In this document: one piece after another, positions 15,530 through 18,247 of the stretch
Numbering within the stretch: position 1 is the first letter of the stretch
Layout of the letters: every line of letters begins with the position of its first letter
Assembly: GCF_937890665.1 (NCBI RefSeq)
Contig: NZ_CALADU010000107.1
Location: 1-18,247, forward strand
Length of the DNA: 18,247 bases
DNA from: an uncultured Subdoligranulum sp.
GTDB taxonomy: Bacteria > Bacillota_A > Clostridia > Oscillospirales > Ruminococcaceae
Direction: 5' to 3'
Made by a program: the position numbers and the translations under genes
Notes under the pieces: model-generated
The model's database searches: none
What the model saw: only the letters and a program-made list of their open reading frames with translations
Told to the model about the DNA's origin: nothing

Positions 15530-16477
15530 TCACCGTTCCATGCCGCGCTGTTTGGTACGATATTGCGCTTCCAACAGGCGCAGGATCTGATTGACGATCT
15601 GCTCCGAGGAGAACCCTTTGGGGAAATACTTGCGGACCCGATCCAGCGAGATAGTGATTTGTGGTTCGCGCGGTTTTACGCTGGGGGGCTGCGCGGTCAT
15701 GATGCTTTCCAGCCTGTCCGGTGTAAGAGAACCTTCCCGGCTGGCTGCTTTGAGCTTCTGCGCCTGGGACAGGGAGGGCGAACAAACCTGGCCATCAATA
15801 TATTGGTAGAAGGTCTCCTGTTCTTCGGGGTTCAGGTAGCTGATCTCCACCGCGGGATTGAATTTGAGCTTATTTTCATCCACCATCTCCATCAGTTCAG
15901 GGATGAGGTGGTTCAGGCGGATGTAGCGCTGGACCTGCTTGACGCTCTCGTTGGAATCCTCGGCAACTTTCTCTACTGAGTAAGGCTCATGAAAATTCTG
16001 GCCAACTTGGCCAGAATTTTCTTTTGCGGGACGTCCAGCCTTTCGTTTGATCGCCTCCAGCTTCATCTTGTAGGCTTTGGCCTTCTCGGAAGGCAGCACA
16101 TGTTCCCGCTGGACATTGGAATCCACCATCAGGATGGTGGCGGTGTCATCATCCAGGTCCCGCACCAGCACGGGCATCTCCCGCAGGCCAGCCAGTTCGC
16201 AGGCTCGTTTGCGGCGGTGGCCGGCTACCAGTTCGTAACTGCCGTCCGATTTTTCCCGGGCAATGGCGGGCACCAGCACCCCGTGGACCCGGATGCTGTC
16301 CACCAGCTTTTCCATTTCCTCGTCATCGCGCACCGCAAAGGGGTGGTTGGGAAACGGCTGCAGGTCTTCCAATGGGAGGATCCGTACTTTTTCCAGTTTG
16401 GCATCGTCCCGGTCCTCCTGTGTAGTGAACAGGTCAGCGAATGCGGGGCTGATCTCGTACCTGCGGCGTTCGCTCAT
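15530..16477 (-). CDS. parB: ParB/Spo0J-like partition protein (315 aa)
   Basis: It should bind a centromere site and stimulate ParA to segregate the element. The N-terminal ParB/Srx nuclease-like domain has [12 protein letters not shown] (36-47), [14 protein letters not shown] (61-74), and [13 protein letters not shown] (85-97), a GHRR variant of the usual GERR CTP-binding box. [13 protein letters not shown] (121-133) is ParB box-like. A helix-turn-helix region spans about 165-215 ([23 protein letters not shown]), and the C-terminus (about 275-310) is likely the dimerisation segment. AAAGGAGGT lies 8 nt before ATG 16477, inside parA, giving a 44-nt overlap. A perfect 31-bp palindrome lies within the coding sequence at codons 153-163, just before the HTH. 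Stop TGA. Confidence 0.95.
   Translation of the reverse strand: MSERRRYEISPAFADLFTTQEDRDDAKLEKVRILPLEDLQPFPNHPFAVRDDEEMEKLVDSIRVHGVLVPAIAREKSDGSYELVAGHRRKRACELAGLREMPVLVRDLDDDTATILMVDSNVQREHVLPSEKAKAYKMKLEAIKRKAGRPAKENSGQVGQNFHEPYSVEKVAEDSNESVKQVQRYIRLNHLIPELMEMVDENKLKFNPAVEISYLNPEEQETFYQYIDGQVCSPSLSQAQKLKAASREGSLTPDRLESIMTAQPPSVKPREPQITISLDRVRKYFPKGFSSEQIVNQILRLLEAQYRTKQRGMER
15991..16021. repeat. Perfect 31-bp palindrome inside parB
   Basis: Arms GAAAATTCTGGCCA (15991-16004) and TGGCCAGAATTTTC (16008-16021) are perfect inverted copies around 3 nt. In the ParB frame this encodes [10 protein letters not shown] plus the first base of H163. It could be a ParB binding site (parS-like), an mRNA hairpin, or a result of a conserved linker peptide. 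Confidence 0.85.
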
Positions 16478-17249
16478 GGTCCGTCACCTCCTTTGCCAGC
16501 GCCAGATAAGCCTGGGTCGCTTTGCCGCCGGGATCGTATTGCAGGACGCTGTGGCCGCTGGCGGTGCTTTCGGCTGCGCGGGTGCAGATGGGGATCTCGC
16601 TTTTGTAGATGTGCAGCTTCTGGCCATAGGTGCGGCGCAGTGCCGCACAGACATCTTTGGAAAGGTTGGTGCGGTAGTCCACCATAGTCATGACAATGCC
16701 GTCAATGGACAGTTTCGGATTGATCCGGCGGCGCACCATCTGGATGTTCTTGACCAGGGCGATCAGCCCTTTAAGGGGAAAGTGCTGGGCCTGTACCGGG
16801 ATGAGCACACGATCCGAGGCAGCCAGCGCACCGATGGTCAGCATTCCCAGGCTGGGCATACAGTCGATCAGGCAGTAGTCGTATTTGTTTTGCAGCGGTT
16901 CCAGCACGTTGCGCAGGACCGCTTCCCGGCCTACCACGTTCGTAAGGCGAACATCCATTCCGGCCAGTTCGATGTCGGAGGGAATGTAATCCACCTCTTC
17001 CTCCTGGTGGTGCAGCGCAGATGCGTAGGAGACGGGCTGGTCGGCGATGGCCTCCTCCATCAGAGTGCCAAGGGTGGTTTCCAGCCGGTCGGCGTTCTCG
17101 CAGCCGAGATACGCGGTCAGGTCCCCCTGCGGGTCGGCATCCACCAGCAGGACGCGGTTCCCCTGCCGGGCCAGAGCGACGCCCAGGTTGACGGCGGTGG
17201 TGGTTTTGCCAACACCGCCTTTTTGGTTGGCAATAGCGATCGTTTTCAT
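16434..17249 (-). CDS. parA: ParA/Soj-like partition ATPase (271 aa)
   Basis: It opens [23 protein letters not shown]: the deviant Walker A KGGVGKTT begins at residue 10, as in all ParA/MinD ATPases. Walker A' [16 protein letters not shown] follows at about 34-49, and Walker B-like [13 protein letters not shown] near 130. It lacks an N-terminal helix-turn-helix, so it is of the short Soj/type Ib kind, and probably not a direct DNA-binding repressor. AGGAGG lies 5 nt before ATG 17249, and the gene starts 16 nt after the upstream primase-like gene. The overlapping parB makes a classic par pair for stable maintenance of an episomal or transiently circular element. Stop TGA. Confidence 0.97.
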   Translation of the reverse strand: MKTIAIANQKGGVGKTTTAVNLGVALARQGNRVLLVDADPQGDLTAYLGCENADRLETTLGTLMEEAIADQPVSYASALHHQEEEVDYIPSDIELAGMDVRLTNVVGREAVLRNVLEPLQNKYDYCLIDCMPSLGMLTIGALAASDRVLIPVQAQHFPLKGLIALVKNIQMVRRRINPKLSIDGIVMTMVDYRTNLSKDVCAALRRTYGQKLHIYKSEIPICTRAAESTASGHSVLQYDPGGKATQAYLALAKEVTDHERTPQVRDQPRIR

Positions 17250-17265
17250 GGTATCCTCCTATCAT

Positions 17266-18204
17266 TTATCGGGTTTGGCGGGGCGCTTTTGCGCGGGAGA
17301 GAACAGCGGTCAGGTACTCATTGTAGTCCTTCCCTACCCGTGGCGGATCATTTTGCAGCCGGTACCCTTGCGCAGCGTAGCGTTCCAGCAACCTTTCGGA
17401 AAATTCCCTGCCGCGCTCATCGCTGTCCAGACGCAGCCTTAAATTTCTGATTTCAGGATGCTGTTCCAGATAATGGTCCAGGCCCAGATAGTTCAGGCCG
17501 CCCAGGGCCAGATAGTGGACACGGCGCCAGTCGTTTCCGCCGAGCAGACGCAGCGTAGCACCTGAGAGGGCGTCGATGGGGGCTTCGTACACTTCCAGTG
17601 TTGCGGCGTCCTGGCTGGCGGCGGGAATCGAGAAGGAATAGCGTTTGTCGCTGCCGCGGCATTCGCCGCGAAAGCTCCCCTGGCAGCCTCTTATGCAGGC
17701 CGAGCGGGGGTTCCCGTGTCTGTCCCTGCCGACGAACACACAGTTTTTGAAGCCACCCCGTGTGGTCTGGTACAAAAGTCCCTGTGCGATACAGTGTTTC
17801 AAGATGCCCTTGTCGATCCCTCTGCGCGACAGGTATTGCAGGGAGGTTTCGGCACTTTTGTCCGGGACCGGCAGGGCCAGGGCATCGCGTGCCCGTTCCG
17901 GTGCTTTGACTGGCTGAAAAGGAACAGGGCCGAGGGGGTCCAGCTCGCACAGGTGCCGCACAGCACTGACGAAATCCATCCCCTTCACTTGAATGAGATA
18001 GTTCAGCGCCCCGCGGCCGCCGATCCCCCGGGAAAACCAGTGCCACAGGCCATTGTCGCTGATGCACAGGCTGCTGTGGGTGGCGGTTTTGTAGTCATGC
18101 GGATCGGTTCGGATCAACTCCCGGGGTTCGTACTGCCGCATGTAGGAAAGCAGATCCACGCTTTTTGCCTGCCGGATCTGTTCTTCGGTCACTTTTTGGC
18201 GCAT
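17266..18204 (-). CDS. DUF3991 / Toprim primase-like protein (312 aa)
   Basis: The N-terminal 90 residues resemble the zinc-finger/CHC2-type region of DnaG-like primases (SLCISDNGLWHWFSRGIGGRGALNYL), but without an obvious zinc Cys set. DUF3991 spans about 120-195 (YLSRRGIDKGILKHCIAQGLLYQ...CVFVGRDRHGNPRSACIRG). The Toprim domain has the acidic motif YEAPIDALSGA (206-216) and LDSDERGR (259-266, the DxD motif), then GKDYNEYL (291-298). The metal-binding acidic residues are therefore present. Such proteins occur on Bacillota ICEs and plasmids, probably priming or processing element DNA; activity unproven. AAAAGGAGG lies 7 nt before ATG 18204. It is the first gene of the visible operon (primase-like, parA, parB, DUF3846). 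Stop TAA. Confidence 0.9.
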   Translation of the reverse strand: MRQKVTEEQIRQAKSVDLLSYMRQYEPRELIRTDPHDYKTATHSSLCISDNGLWHWFSRGIGGRGALNYLIQVKGMDFVSAVRHLCELDPLGPVPFQPVKAPERARDALALPVPDKSAETSLQYLSRRGIDKGILKHCIAQGLLYQTTRGGFKNCVFVGRDRHGNPRSACIRGCQGSFRGECRGSDKRYSFSIPAASQDAATLEVYEAPIDALSGATLRLLGGNDWRRVHYLALGGLNYLGLDHYLEQHPEIRNLRLRLDSDERGREFSERLLERYAAQGYRLQNDPPRVGKDYNEYLTAVLSRAKAPRQTR

Positions 18205-18217
18205 AAGGGTTCCTCCT

Positions 18218-18243
18218 TTTCAGTCAGTCATATTTCAGTCAGT
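18218..18243. repeat. 11-bp direct repeats in the leader of the primase-par operon
   Basis: TTTCAGTCAGT occurs at 18218-18228 and 18233-18243 (15-bp pitch). The first copy abuts the ribosome site of the DUF3991 gene. More copies could lie beyond the window. It may be an operator or leader element. Confidence 0.5.
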
Positions 18244-18247
18244 GGGG

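Noticed and set aside
16263..17450. 395-aa open frame on the plus strand opposite parA and parB
   Set aside because: Antisense to clear ParA and ParB genes; no start context or family signature.

Overview
The window reads as one arm of a mobile element, an integrative conjugative element (ICE) or large plasmid, from a gut-type Clostridia (Bacillota), probably of the Oscillospiraceae/Faecalibacterium type. This is inferred from protein style, strong AGGAGG ribosome sites, moderately high GC and the recurring set of ICE families (DUF3991/Toprim, ParA, ParB, DUF3846, a giant methylase-helicase, a SpaA-type surface protein). No integrase, relaxase, rRNA or tRNA is visible, so ICE and plasmid cannot be separated. 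Every convincing gene lies on the minus strand, so the element reads from right (18204) to left (1).

Right block, 15124-18204: a tight maintenance operon of DUF3991/Toprim primase-like protein, ParA, ParB (overlapping parA by 44 nt) and DUF3846. Inside parB is a perfect 31-bp palindrome. Next comes a 216-nt intergenic region with a promoter whose spacer holds one copy of a 17-bp repeat; a second copy lies exactly 30 bp upstream. It drives a 251-aa protein of unknown function. A separately promoted AAA_14/DUF4143 ATPase follows (12793-13992).

Centre, 3010-12600: a giant gene for an ArdC-like / N6-adenine methylase / SNF2-type helicase of 2397 aa after splicing. It is split by a complete 2397-nt group II intron (4381-6777) in sense orientation, which encodes a reverse transcriptase/maturase/HNH protein. 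The boundaries (GUGCG start, domain V, bulged A in domain VI, ...GAC end) restore the helicase frame exactly. A TnpV-like gene with its own strong ribosome site is nested out of frame in the linker of the same gene.

Left block, 1-2939: a two-gene module of small proteins with its own promoter and terminator (a 90-aa conserved protein overlapping a DUF4160 gene broken by an in-frame TAG). Then, after two stacked hairpins, the start of a secreted adhesin-like protein with a probable thioester domain and a SpaA/CnaB domain running off the left edge.

Working picture: segregation and replication-support genes are followed by a DNA-processing or anti-restriction giant and then cell-contact functions, as in conjugative elements. 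The main regulatory and evolutionary novelties are the intron in the helicase, the nested tnpV, the palindrome in parB and the twin operator-like repeats.
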